NCBI GenBank assembly: GCA_965652025.1
Contig: CBFGTM010000056.1
Span: 1-22,996, forward strand
Length of the DNA stretch: 22,996 bases
Reading direction: 5' to 3'
Origin: CAVVWJ01 sp965652025
Lineage (GTDB): Bacteria > Gemmatimonadota > Gemmatimonadetes > Gemmatimonadales > GWC2-71-9
Shown here: in pieces, positions 1 to 8,980 of the stretch
Layout of the letters: every line of letters starts with the position of its first letter
Numbering within the stretch: the first letter of the stretch is position 1
The notes under the pieces: model-generated
What the model was told of the DNA's origin: nothing
The model's database searches: none
What the model saw: only the letters and a program-made list of their open reading frames with translations
Position numbers and translations under genes: made by a program

Positions 1-64
1 CCACGTGCCCGATCGTCCCCACGTTCACATGCGGCTTGGTACGCTCGAATTTGGCTTTGGCCAT
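1..64 (-). CDS. tuf: Elongation factor Tu, 5' end only (runs off the window)
   Basis: Only the first 21 codons are present. Read on the minus strand from the ATG at 64-62 they give a start [20 protein letters not shown], the nearly invariant N-terminus of EF-Tu; the Walker A loop (GHVDHGKT) would begin at the cut edge. EF-Tu delivers aminoacyl-tRNA to the ribosomal A site as a GTPase. The gene lies 87 nt downstream of fusA in the same direction, the classical rpsL-rpsG-fusA-tuf order. No strong Shine-Dalgarno sequence is visible; only a GAGAACGAAG purine stretch precedes the start. A second tuf copy ends at the opposite edge of the window. Confidence 0.96.
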
Positions 65-98
65 GGTCGCTTCGTTCTCGATGTCCGGTTGGTGTGCT

Positions 99-137
99 GG
101 CCGCGAGCCTGGACCAATTGCCTCGGGACTCGCGACC
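99..137 (-). other. fusA-tuf intergenic hairpin
   Basis: The arms 99-107 and 129-137 pair over 9 positions on the minus-strand transcript (GGTCGCGAG with CTCGCGGCC, one G-U), leaving a 21-nt loop. It occupies most of the short fusA-tuf spacer. No U-run follows, so it does not look like an intrinsic terminator. An mRNA-processing or translational-control role is possible, but this is inference from pairing alone. Confidence 0.35.
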
Positions 138-151
138 CTCGACTGCTTCTC

Positions 152-2248
<2,097 letters not shown>

Positions 2249-2448
2249 GTCGTCGGTCTCAAGTCAACGAAAAAGCGGGGCGACCGGCCGGGACCAATCC
2301 CGTGGTATCGCTCCGCGCACATCCGGGCTTTCGCCTCTGGATGAGGACCCATCCGGGTCCCACGCGTTGTCATTGGAGGATCAGAGGTGGCCGCAGGGTC
2401 TGCAGCGGGTCACGTAATCCGATGTTGCCGGCGCCAAAAGCGCCAAGC
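2249..2448 (-). other. Structured 5' leader of fusA
   Basis: This is the stretch between the predicted transcription start (about 2448) and the fusA ATG. It contains no credible gene. Two simple hairpins are visible. Positions 2430-2434 pair with 2440-2444 (GGCGC/GCGCC, 5-nt loop), very near the 5' end of the transcript. Positions 2345-2350 pair with 2355-2360 (GGACCC/GGGTCC, 4-nt loop). A leader this long is unusual before fusA, which in many bacteria follows rpsG within a few tens of bases. It could carry translational or transcriptional control of fusA-tuf; I do not recognise a known leader family. Confidence 0.4.
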
Positions 2449-2454
2449 CCGAGG

Positions 2455-2482
2455 AAAATAGTGGGTTACGACATGGTGTCAA
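2455..2482 (-). promoter_or_regulatory. Predicted sigma70-type promoter for fusA-tuf
   Basis: On the minus strand a perfect -35 hexamer TTGACA (2482-2477) is followed by a 16-nt spacer and TATTTT (2460-2455), which matches the -10 consensus at 4 of 6 positions. It lies after the hairpin that follows rpsG and points at fusA. This would let fusA-tuf be expressed separately from rpsL-rpsG. Confidence 0.6.
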
Positions 2483-2504
2483 CCCAGCGATACCGGTAAA
2501 TGGA

Positions 2505-2530
2505 AGGGGCGCCCCGCTCGAAGCGCCCCT
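2505..2530 (-). terminator. Hairpin after rpsG, weak terminator or attenuator
   Basis: Positions 2505-2512 (AGGGGCGC on the plus strand) pair with 2523-2530 (GCGCCCCT), an 8-bp GC-rich stem with a 10-nt loop. On the minus strand it is followed by TTCCATTTA, a poor U-tract. Termination between rpsG and fusA is therefore probably partial. It sits immediately after the stop-codon octamer array of rpsG and before the fusA promoter. Confidence 0.5.
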
Positions 2531-2541
2531 CGCTTTCCTAA

Positions 2542-2565
2542 CCCGCTTACCAGCCTACCCGCTTA
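2542..2565 (-). repeat. Stop-codon-phased octamer array at the 3' end of rpsG
   Basis: Three tandem 8-mers are read on the minus strand: TAAGCGGG (2565-2558), TAGGCTGG (2557-2550) and TAAGCGGG (2549-2542). The TAA of the first unit is the rpsG stop codon. The 8-nt period puts TAA, TAG and TAA in three different reading frames. The same kind of array starts at the stop codons of rpoC and of the exported-protein gene ending at 10533. Confidence 0.8.
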
Positions 2566-3033
2566 CCACCGGTAGTGCGCAAACGCCCGGTTGGCCTCGG
2601 CCATGCGATGAGTGTCTTCCTTCTTCTTGATCGTGTTCCCCTCACCCTTCGAGGCCAGAATCAGCTCCGCTGCCAGTCGCTCGGCCATCGTCTTCTCGGT
2701 GCGGGCCCGCGAGAACGAGATGATCCAGCGCATGGCCAGCGCGGTCCGCCGGTCGGGCCGAACCTCGACCGGCACCTGCAGCGAGGCACCTCCCACCCGG
2801 CGGCTCTTCACCTCGAGCGTCGGCTTGGCGTTGTTGATGGCCTGTTTGAAGACCGAGACCCCGGGCTGGCTGGTGCGCTCCTCGATCAGGTCCATCGCCG
2901 AGTAGAAGATTCCCTCGGCCACGCTCTTCTTGCCTTCGAACATCAGATTGTTGACGAACTTCGAGACCGTCTGGCTGTCATACCGCGGATCCGGTGGGAC
3001 CGGTCGCTTGATCGACTTGTTACGCCGACTCAC
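2563..3033 (-). CDS. rpsG: 30S ribosomal protein S7
   Basis: The 156-residue product has the usual length for S7, a primary 16S rRNA binder that organises the head of the 30S subunit near the E site. The N-terminus MSRRNKSIKRPVPPDPRY and a C-terminus ending in ANRAFAHYRW are typical. The start is a GTG at 3033-3031 that directly abuts the TGA of rpsL with no intervening base. The ribosome-binding site (AAAGGAGG) lies inside the last codons of rpsL, so the two genes are probably translationally coupled. The TAA stop is the first triplet of a tandem octamer array. Confidence 0.98.
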   Translation of the reverse strand: MSRRNKSIKRPVPPDPRYDSQTVSKFVNNLMFEGKKSVAEGIFYSAMDLIEERTSQPGVSVFKQAINNAKPTLEVKSRRVGGASLQVPVEVRPDRRTALAMRWIISFSRARTEKTMAERLAAELILASKGEGNTIKKKEDTHRMAEANRAFAHYRW

Positions 3034-3435
3034 TCACTTGCCTCCTTTGCCGCCGGCAGCGCCAGCCTTGGGTCTCTTGGCTCCGTACTTGGACCGGCTC
3101 TGCCGCCGATCATTCACCCCGGCCGAATCCAGGGTCCCCCGTACTATATGGTAGCGGACGCCCGGCAGGTCCTTCACCCGACCGCCCCGGATCAACACGA
3201 TTGAGTGCTCCTGCAGGTTGTGACCCTCGCCGGGAATGTAGGCTGTAACCTCGAAACCATTGGTCAGCCGGACCCGGGCGACCTTTCGGAGCGCCGAGTT
3301 AGGCTTCTTGGGCGTGGTGGTATAGACCCGGGTACAGACCCCGCGCTTCTGCGGGTTGTCCCGCAGTGCTGGCGCCTTGTCCTTGGCCTCGACGATTTTC
3401 CGGCCCCGCCGGATGAGCTGATTGATGGTCGGCAT
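3034..3435 (-). CDS. rpsL: 30S ribosomal protein S12
   Basis: The product is 133 residues with start MPTINQLIRRGRKIV; S12 forms part of the 30S decoding centre. The segments TPKKPNSALRK (41-51) and GGRVKDLPGVRYH are intact, so the lysines whose replacement gives streptomycin resistance in other bacteria are wild type. An upstream in-frame ATG at 3486 would add 17 residues not seen in S12 and lies essentially at the predicted transcription start, so I take the ATG at 3435. A modest AGGG precedes it. It is the first gene of the rpsL-rpsG unit and diverges from the metalloprotease gene across a 258-bp gap. Confidence 0.97.
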   Translation of the reverse strand: MPTINQLIRRGRKIVEAKDKAPALRDNPQKRGVCTRVYTTTPKKPNSALRKVARVRLTNGFEVTAYIPGEGHNLQEHSIVLIRGGRVKDLPGVRYHIVRGTLDSAGVNDRRQSRSKYGAKRPKAGAAGGKGGK

Positions 3436-3461
3436 ATCCCTGCTGCTTGAGCATACGAGAA

Positions 3462-3476
3462 GCCCCGTTCCGGGGC
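3462..3476 (-). other. Hairpin in the rpsL 5' UTR
   Basis: Positions 3462-3467 (GCCCCG on the plus strand) pair perfectly with 3471-3476 (CGGGGC) around a 3-nt loop. The structure starts within a few bases of the predicted rpsL transcription start and ends about 26 nt before the ATG. It may stabilise the mRNA or act in ribosomal-protein feedback control; no known binding motif is recognised. Confidence 0.4.
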
Positions 3477-3485
3477 AGACCGACA

Positions 3486-3514
3486 AAAGTAGAAGGGAAT
3501 AGAGCTTAGGTCAA
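3486..3514 (-). promoter_or_regulatory. Predicted sigma70-type promoter of rpsL-rpsG
   Basis: On the minus strand TTGACC (3514-3509) and TACTTT (3491-3486) are separated by exactly 17 nt. Transcription would start near 3479, giving a leader of about 45 nt. A run of six A residues (3533-3538, minus-strand sense) lies upstream, possibly a weak UP-like element. It sits in the divergent region between rpsL and the plus-strand metalloprotease gene. Confidence 0.65.
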
Positions 3515-3693
3515 GAAAGCCCGCTGCCCGCCGTTTTTTGCAGTCGCGCTGGCTTTTTGAAAGGTTCAGTCCTTCCAACCCCTCTGAAATCCTCAGCTTA
3601 CCGTCGCTTTCCAGAACGGCCCCCAACTTGCCCTTTCCTCCCGGTCGTGTCCCGCCTGGGACTTTCCTTGTCGTCCTGTTGTCCGGAGTCGCC

Positions 3694-6477
3694 GTGTCCC
3701 ACTCAGCTCGATGGTTCCTCGGCCTGGTCCTGGCCGGGTGCAGCGCCATCAGCGCCAACGCGCAGCAGTCGCCCGGCTCTCCCGGCCCGGCGCGCTCCGC
3801 TGTCGTGGCCGACACGGTGGCACCAATAGGCGGCGCTGCCGGTGAGGTTGTCCTGCCGGAGCGGGACCGCAAGGACGTACCCTGGAAGTCCTTCTCCGAA
3901 GTCACCAAAGGCGCTCGGGTCCAGAACGGCCTCTTCACTCTCTACGCCAAGCGGGACAACACTTACCTCTCGCTCACACCGGCCCAGCTGGACCGGGACT
4001 ATCTGCTGGTTACTCAGCTCTCCCAAGGTATCGGCGAGCTCGGAGTTGATGGCGGCAGCTCGCTGCGATCCGATCTGGTTCGGTTCCACCGGTCCGGCGA
4101 CCGGATCGAGCTCTGGGTGGTGAACCCACATTACGCCGCCACCCCGGGCACCCCTCTCGCCCGAGCAGTGGCCTACTCGTTCGGACACTCCGTGGCGCAG
4201 TCGTTCGCCATCGCCACCATGCGGGACAACGGTGAGATCCTGATCGACCTGACCCCCTTCCTGCTCTCCGACTGGGCCGATCTCGGCTCTCTGTTCCAGG
4301 GCGTCGCCAATCAGCGCAAGCTGTCGGGAAACATCTTCCTCGACCGGGAGCGCTCCAGTCTGGAGCAGCTCCAGCTCTTCGCCGGCAACCTGGAGGCTCA
4401 GGTTCGGCTGACTTTCCAGTCCAATCGCAATCTTGGACTCGAGTCGATCGCGGATTACCGCTGGATTCCAGTGGGGGTGCACTATTCCCTCCTCGAGCTC
4501 CCCAACACACCCATGCGGCCGCGCTACGCCGACGAGCGGGTGGGTTATTTCGTATCGGCGATCAAGGACTTCTCCCGCGACACGGCGGAGAGCTTCTTCG
4601 TTCGCTTCATCAATCGCTGGCGGCTGGAGAAGCGTGATCCCGGCGCCGCCCTGAGCGAGCCGGTCAAGCCCATCACCTACTACATCGACCATACGGTTCC
4701 GCTGGAGTGGAGACCCTGGGTACGCGCGGGCATCCTGGAATGGAACCGCGCCTTCGAGGAAGCCGGCTTCCGAAACGCCATTCAGGTGCTCGACGCTCCC
4801 GACGACAGCCTGTGGAACGCTGAAGATGCCCGCTATTCGACGGTGCGCTGGACTGCGACTAACCGCTCGGTGTACGCGGTCGGTCCCAGCAACGTGGATC
4901 CCCGAACCGGCGAGATCCTGAACGCAGACGTTCTGGTCTCCGCGGCCTGGATCCAGGCTTGGCGGGGTGAGTCTGGAGAGTACACCGGACCTCAGGCAGT
5001 GGTTCGCACAACGTTTGTCGAGGACTCTGCCGCCAGCGGTGCCGACGACACCCGGCTCTGTAGCCTGAGCGAAGGCCTCCGGCGCCAGGGCACGCTTACG
5101 CGTGCGCTCCTGGCCAGGCGTGCGGCCGGGCCGGATGGGGCCGCCACGCGGGCCTATATAGGCCAGGCTTTGAAGGCGCTCATCATGCACGAGATCGGTC
5201 ACACGCTGGGCCTGCGGCACAACTTCAGAGGCTCGGCCGGGATTACCCGCGCCCAGTTGGCCGACCGGAGCTACACCCGGAAGCACGGGATGGGAGTTTC
5301 GGTCATGGATTACAGCCCACCGGCGCTATCACTGGATCCACATCGGCAGGGTGACTATTACGCCTCCACCATCGGAAGCTACGATCGCTGGGCCGTACGC
5401 TACGGCTACACGCCGCTCGGCGTCGGCCGTGCCCCGGGGATCGCCAAAGGATCCGGCGCGGTGGACGGCGAATGGATTCCCGACGCTGAAGCCAAGGGTC
5501 TCCGGGCGATTGCCGCCGAAGCCGCAGATCCGGCGCACTTGTACGGCAGCGATGAGGATGCCGGGTTTGGTGGCCTCGGTCTCGATCCCACCGTGTCGCG
5601 TTACGACCAGACCGACGATCCGCTGGAGTGGGCCCGAGAAAGAGTCGCGCTGATCAACAGCCTGTTCGATTCCCTGCCCTCGCGCATGGTGGCGCCGGGA
5701 CAGGGCTACGCCAGGCTGCGAACCGCCTTCACCGATCTGTTGAATGACCGCTGGTATGCGATGCTGGTCACGACCAAGTACCTCGGTGGAGCAACCACGG
5801 CACGAGACCACCGGGGTGACCCGCTAGCCCGACCGGCGTTCGTTACCGTCCCGGCGGGAGTACAGCGCCGAGCCCTGGCCTTCATTGCGGAAGCCGGTTT
5901 CGGCGAGAAGGCCTACCGGTTCAGCCCCGAGCTGTTGAGCCACCTGGGCCCCAACCGCTGGAGACACTGGGGATCGATGCCGGGTACCGACGGCCGAATC
6001 GACTTCCCGCTGCACGACTGGGCCATGACCCAGCAAAGTTCATTGCTCAACCAGCTGCTCGATCCGGTGGTCCTGGAACGGATTCGGGATGCCGAGCTGC
6101 GTGCGAGCGATAAACAGCCGACCGTGACCATCCCGGAGGTGTTCGGGATTCTCACCGCCGCCATCTGGGCTGAGGCGGGTTACCCGGGGACCGATGGGAA
6201 GCCGGGTAGCGTGCGGAATGTCACCTCGGTACGAAGAGATCTGCAGCGGCTGTATCTCAATAGTCTCATCCGGATGATCGTGAACCCCCTGCCCGATACG
6301 CCGGAGGATGCTCGGACCCTGGCCCGGGCGACGCTCGCTGATCTGGGAGCGCAGGTCGACCGTGCCCGGCGGGCCGAGCTCGATGCCTACACTCGGGCGC
6401 ACCTGGCGGATTCGCGGGAGCGAATCACCCAGGCCCTCCATGCGCAACTGTTTCAGAACGCCGGAATTACGAGGTAA
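3694..6477 (+). CDS. Predicted lipoprotein zinc metalloprotease (DUF5117/DUF4953-type)
   Basis: The chosen GTG start gives 927 residues. It is preceded by a good ribosome-binding site (CCGGAGTCGCC before GTG) and yields a short lipoprotein signal with lipobox LAGC, lipidated Cys16. Starting at the first ATG (3538) would bury this signal behind about 50 atypical residues. The catalytic site is HEIGHTLGLRH (499-509), a metzincin-like HExxHxxGxxH zinc motif. A candidate Met-turn VMDY follows at Met538. The N-terminal 350 residues, with many strands and short aromatic motifs, resemble the DUF5117 module, and the catalytic half resembles DUF4953. These are family calls from memory, not a search. 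The protein likely acts on the periplasmic or outer-membrane surface; its substrate is unknown. A microprotein gene follows after 6 nt. Confidence 0.87.
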   Translation: MSHSARWFLGLVLAGCSAISANAQQSPGSPGPARSAVVADTVAPIGGAAGEVVLPERDRKDVPWKSFSEVTKGARVQNGLFTLYAKRDNTYLSLTPAQLDRDYLLVTQLSQGIGELGVDGGSSLRSDLVRFHRSGDRIELWVVNPHYAATPGTPLARAVAYSFGHSVAQSFAIATMRDNGEILIDLTPFLLSDWADLGSLFQGVANQRKLSGNIFLDRERSSLEQLQLFAGNLEAQVRLTFQSNRNLGLESIADYRWIPVGVHYSLLELPNTPMRPRYADERVGYFVSAIKDFSRDTAESFFVRFINRWRLEKRDPGAALSEPVKPITYYIDHTVPLEWRPWVRAGILEWNRAFEEAGFRNAIQVLDAPDDSLWNAEDARYSTVRWTATNRSVYAVGPSNVDPRTGEILNADVLVSAAWIQAWRGESGEYTGPQAVVRTTFVEDSAASGADDTRLCSLSEGLRRQGTLTRALLARRAAGPDGAATRAYIGQALKALIMHEIGHTLGLRHNFRGSAGITRAQLADRSYTRKHGMGVSVMDYSPPALSLDPHRQGDYYASTIGSYDRWAVRYGYTPLGVGRAPGIAKGSGAVDGEWIPDAEAKGLRAIAAEAADPAHLYGSDEDAGFGGLGLDPTVSRYDQTDDPLEWARERVALINSLFDSLPSRMVAPGQGYARLRTAFTDLLNDRWYAMLVTTKYLGGATTARDHRGDPLARPAFVTVPAGVQRRALAFIAEAGFGEKAYRFSPELLSHLGPNRWRHWGSMPGTDGRIDFPLHDWAMTQQSSLLNQLLDPVVLERIRDAELRASDKQPTVTIPEVFGILTAAIWAEAGYPGTDGKPGSVRNVTSVRRDLQRLYLNSLIRMIVNPLPDTPEDARTLARATLADLGAQVDRARRAELDAYTRAHLADSRERITQALHAQLFQNAGITR

Positions 6478-6483
6478 ACGATC

Positions 6484-6639
6484 ATGCTGTTGATTGCTTC
6501 CGATCCCTCCCCGCTGGTTCAGACCGCTGTGTACATGGCAGGTGTGCTTGCCGGCTACGTCCTGCTGGTAAGGCCCGACGAATGGCAGCGCGCCTGGGAC
6601 ACCATCCGCAATACCTGGCTCAAGCCTCCCCGAGAGTGA
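6484..6639 (+). CDS. 51-residue single-pass membrane microprotein, unknown function
   Basis: An ATG at 6484 opens a 51-codon frame ending in TGA at 6637. The Shine-Dalgarno GAGG overlaps the stop codon of the metalloprotease gene (GAGGTAA) and lies 9 nt before the ATG, as expected for a coupled downstream gene. Residues about 11-29 (VQTAVYMAGVLAGYVLLV) form one hydrophobic helix. A polar, Trp-rich tail with three Trp (W34, W38, W45) and mixed charge follows. Third codon positions are mostly G or C like the neighbours. I do not recognise a family. It could be a partner of the metalloprotease or of the ABC transporter 47 nt downstream, but that rests only on position. A chance frame is not excluded. 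Confidence 0.55.
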   Translation: MLLIASDPSPLVQTAVYMAGVLAGYVLLVRPDEWQRAWDTIRNTWLKPPRE

Positions 6640-6686
6640 CGCGAGGTACGGCGCCTCCTGGGTTCCGGCGGCGTTAAGTTCCTCGG

Positions 6687-7628
6687 ATGCGAACCAACCA
6701 GCAAGGCATTGCGCTCCAGGTACGAAAGCTTCGAAAGGTCTACCAGGATGTGGTCGCGGTGGACGGCCTCGATCTGGAGATCTATGCCGGGGAGTGTTTC
6801 GGACTACTCGGCCCCAACGGGGCGGGCAAGACTACGACTATCGAGATCTGCGAAGGTCTCAATACCCCGGATGAGGGGGACGTGGTCGTGCTGGGCCGGC
6901 GGTGGGGGAGCGATGACCGGGCCCTTCGCGAGCTGCTGGGTATCTCCCTGCAGGAGACCCAGTTCTCGGAGAAGCTCACCGTGTCGGAGACGGTGCAACT
7001 GTTCCGCAGCTTCTATGCAAGCGGTCCTCCTCCGGAGGACGTCATTGCCATGGTGCAGTTGCAGGAGAAGACCGGCGCCCGGGTTGGCCAGTTGTCGGGC
7101 GGTCAAAAGCAGCGTCTCGCCCTCGCCTGCGCCCTGGTCGGTGACCCGGAGCTTTTATTTCTCGACGAGCCAACAACCGGGCTCGATCCTCAGTCCCGCC
7201 GCCAGCTGTGGGAACTGATCGAGGCGTTCAAGGCTGACGGCCGCTCAATTCTGCTCACCACCCATTACATGGATGAAGCCGAGCGGCTCTGCGACCGGGT
7301 CGCAATCGTCGACCACGGCAAGATCATCGCCCTCGGCACGCCAAGGGAGCTGATCGCTGGTCTTCGCGCCGAGCATGTGCTGGAGTTTGCTCTTGCCGGT
7401 CCTCAGGCCTTCGACGAGCATCCGCTCCGCGGCATCGAAGGGGTCTGTGCCGCCGACCGGCGCGACGGCAGCTACCGCCTTCAGGTGGAGGAGCTTCACC
7501 GGACGATGCCGGCCCTGCTGCAGGAGCTTCGCCGCCAGGGGGCTCAACTGGCCGAGCTGCGGACTCACTCCGCCACCCTGGAGGATGTCTTCGTGTCGCT
7601 GACCGGCAGGCATCTGCGCGATGACTGA
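6687..7628 (+). CDS. ABC-2 type exporter, ATP-binding subunit
   Basis: The 313-residue protein is a nucleotide-binding subunit of the DrrA/CcmA-like ABC-2 exporter group. It shows Walker A GPNGAGKTT (42-50), Q-loop Gln89, signature LSGGQ (136-140), Walker B LLFLDEP (156-162) with catalytic Glu161, D-loop GLDP and switch His193. About 80 C-terminal residues form the accessory domain common in drug or polysaccharide exporters. The ATG is the only plausible start because an in-frame TAA lies 12 nt upstream, but its ribosome-binding site is poor. It overlaps the permease gene by 8 nt, so the two surely work together. The substrate cannot be deduced. Confidence 0.95.
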   Translation: MRTNQQGIALQVRKLRKVYQDVVAVDGLDLEIYAGECFGLLGPNGAGKTTTIEICEGLNTPDEGDVVVLGRRWGSDDRALRELLGISLQETQFSEKLTVSETVQLFRSFYASGPPPEDVIAMVQLQEKTGARVGQLSGGQKQRLALACALVGDPELLFLDEPTTGLDPQSRRQLWELIEAFKADGRSILLTTHYMDEAERLCDRVAIVDHGKIIALGTPRELIAGLRAEHVLEFALAGPQAFDEHPLRGIEGVCAADRRDGSYRLQVEELHRTMPALLQELRRQGAQLAELRTHSATLEDVFVSLTGRHLRDD

Positions 7629-8679
7629 ACGGCGGCGCTGGACCGATCATCCGCTGGTGCAGCTGACCCGGGTCCGCTACCGCGAGTTCTTTCGCGAGCC
7701 AGAGGCCGTGTTCTGGGTCTTCGTGTTCCCGGTGTTGCTCGCTGCCGGCCTGGGGATCGCCTTCCGGAACCGGAGCCCGGAGCGCACCGTGGTGGGGGTC
7801 GTGGGTAATGGCCCTGCCGTCGCTGATATCGTCGAGGCGTTGAGAAGGGATTCCAGCCTGGTCGCCTCCTCCATGAGTGACTCCGCGGGGGTGGCAGCGC
7901 TGCGCACCGGGGATGTCGCGCTCCTTGTCGTCCCGCTGGCCGAGGGGAAGGTGGAATTCCGTTACGACGACACCCGGCCGGAGAGCCGGAGCGCCCGGCT
8001 CCTGGTAGATGATGGCCTGCAGCGCGCCAGCGGCCGGCGGGACCCCGTCATGGTCGCGGAGCGAGTGGTCCGAGAGCGGGGAGCCCGCTACATCGATTTC
8101 CTGGTGCCCGGTCTCCTGGGCATGAATCTCATGGGAAGTGGTATCTGGGGGCTGGGTTTCGCGATCGTCGACGCGAGAAAGAAGCGGCTCCTCAAACGCC
8201 TGATCGCGACTCCGATGTCGCGCTGGCAATACCTCGCTTCCTTTGCGCTCTCTCGCTTGACCCTGCTGGTGCTCGAGGTTGGACTCCTGCTCGGGTTCGC
8301 GGTGCTCGCTTTCGGGGTCCCGGTCCGGGGATCACTGCCGCTGCTAATCGTGATCTGCCTGCTGTCCTCGCTGTGCTTCGCTGCCCTCGGCCTGCTAATC
8401 GCCTCCCGAGCACAAACCATCGAAGGCGCTTCCGGACTGATGAACCTCGCGATGCTGCCGATGTGGATCTTTTCCGGAGTCTTCTTTTCTGCCGCCCGGT
8501 TTCCCGAACCGATCCAGCCGCTGATCCAGGCTCTGCCGCTCACCGCGGTGATCGACGCGCTTAGGGGCAATGTCCTGCGTGGGGCCGGCCTGCAGGCGGT
8601 AGCCCCGGAGCTCGCGATCATCCTGGGCTGGATGGTACTGAGCTTCGCCCTCGCCTTAAGGCTGTTTCGCTGGCGCTAG
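7621..8679 (+). CDS. ABC-2 type exporter, permease subunit
   Basis: The 352-residue membrane protein has the ABC-2 permease layout. There is one helix at about 28-47, an extracytoplasmic domain of roughly 110 residues, then five more helices at about 160-182, 207-232, 239-262, 272-291 and 330-347. The basic loop DARKKRLLKRLIATPMSR (184-201) matches the cytoplasmic coupling region typical of these permeases. Its ATG lies inside the end of the ATPase gene (8-nt overlap), indicating translational coupling. The domain after helix 1 suggests the long ABC2-membrane type linked to drug, lipid or peptide export rather than the short DrrB form. Substrate unknown. Confidence 0.93.
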   Translation: MTERRRWTDHPLVQLTRVRYREFFREPEAVFWVFVFPVLLAAGLGIAFRNRSPERTVVGVVGNGPAVADIVEALRRDSSLVASSMSDSAGVAALRTGDVALLVVPLAEGKVEFRYDDTRPESRSARLLVDDGLQRASGRRDPVMVAERVVRERGARYIDFLVPGLLGMNLMGSGIWGLGFAIVDARKKRLLKRLIATPMSRWQYLASFALSRLTLLVLEVGLLLGFAVLAFGVPVRGSLPLLIVICLLSSLCFAALGLLIASRAQTIEGASGLMNLAMLPMWIFSGVFFSAARFPEPIQPLIQALPLTAVIDALRGNVLRGAGLQAVAPELAIILGWMVLSFALALRLFRWR

Positions 8680-8980
8680 GCTCTTCGCCAACTTTATCAC
8701 GCAAGACCTGGCGATGAATGCGCAACTTTGCAGTCGCCGGAGTATTCCCCCGCAGTTGGTCCGCCGGCCTGGCTTCCACAATCGTGCAGAATAATTGAGG
8801 TTACCTGAAGCGGATGGGGCCTCGAGGACCCATGGTGTACGGCACGAAATCTGCCTTTCTCACTCCCCGCCATCTTCCATTTCGAAATCCAGACAACCTC
8901 ACGAGCATCGCTAACGCGTTGGATCTCGGCGGAAGGTGGGCCGTGCTTTGCACCCATCCCTCTCGGCGGAGTCCCAACAG
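8680..8980 (+). other. Intergenic region without a supported gene
   Basis: This 301-bp stretch separates the ABC transporter from the Cys-rich lipoprotein gene and presumably holds the latter's promoter. I could not find a convincing -35/-10 pair. Visible features are a short imperfect stem right after the permease stop (TGGCG/CGCCA), a perfect 10-bp palindrome ATTTCGAAAT at 8879-8888 (possible operator) and CCTCGAGG at 8820-8827. A Shine-Dalgarno-like GGCGGAG precedes the next start. A 56-codon frame at 8814-8984 was considered and rejected. Confidence 0.5.

Noticed and set aside
3436..3486. An N-terminal extension of S12 from an upstream ATG
   Set aside because: The extra residues do not occur in S12, and this ATG lies essentially at the predicted transcription start.
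3538..3693. A longer start for the metalloprotease
   Set aside because: It would place about 50 residues ahead of a good lipoprotein signal; the GTG at 3694 has its own ribosome-binding site.
3540..3693. A promoter for the metalloprotease around TTGAAA at 3557
   Set aside because: No acceptable -10 hexamer is found at 15-19 nt from it.
3703..5286. A 527-codon minus-strand open frame opposite the metalloprotease gene
   Set aside because: The plus strand carries the signal, lipobox and zinc motif; the reverse frame has none.
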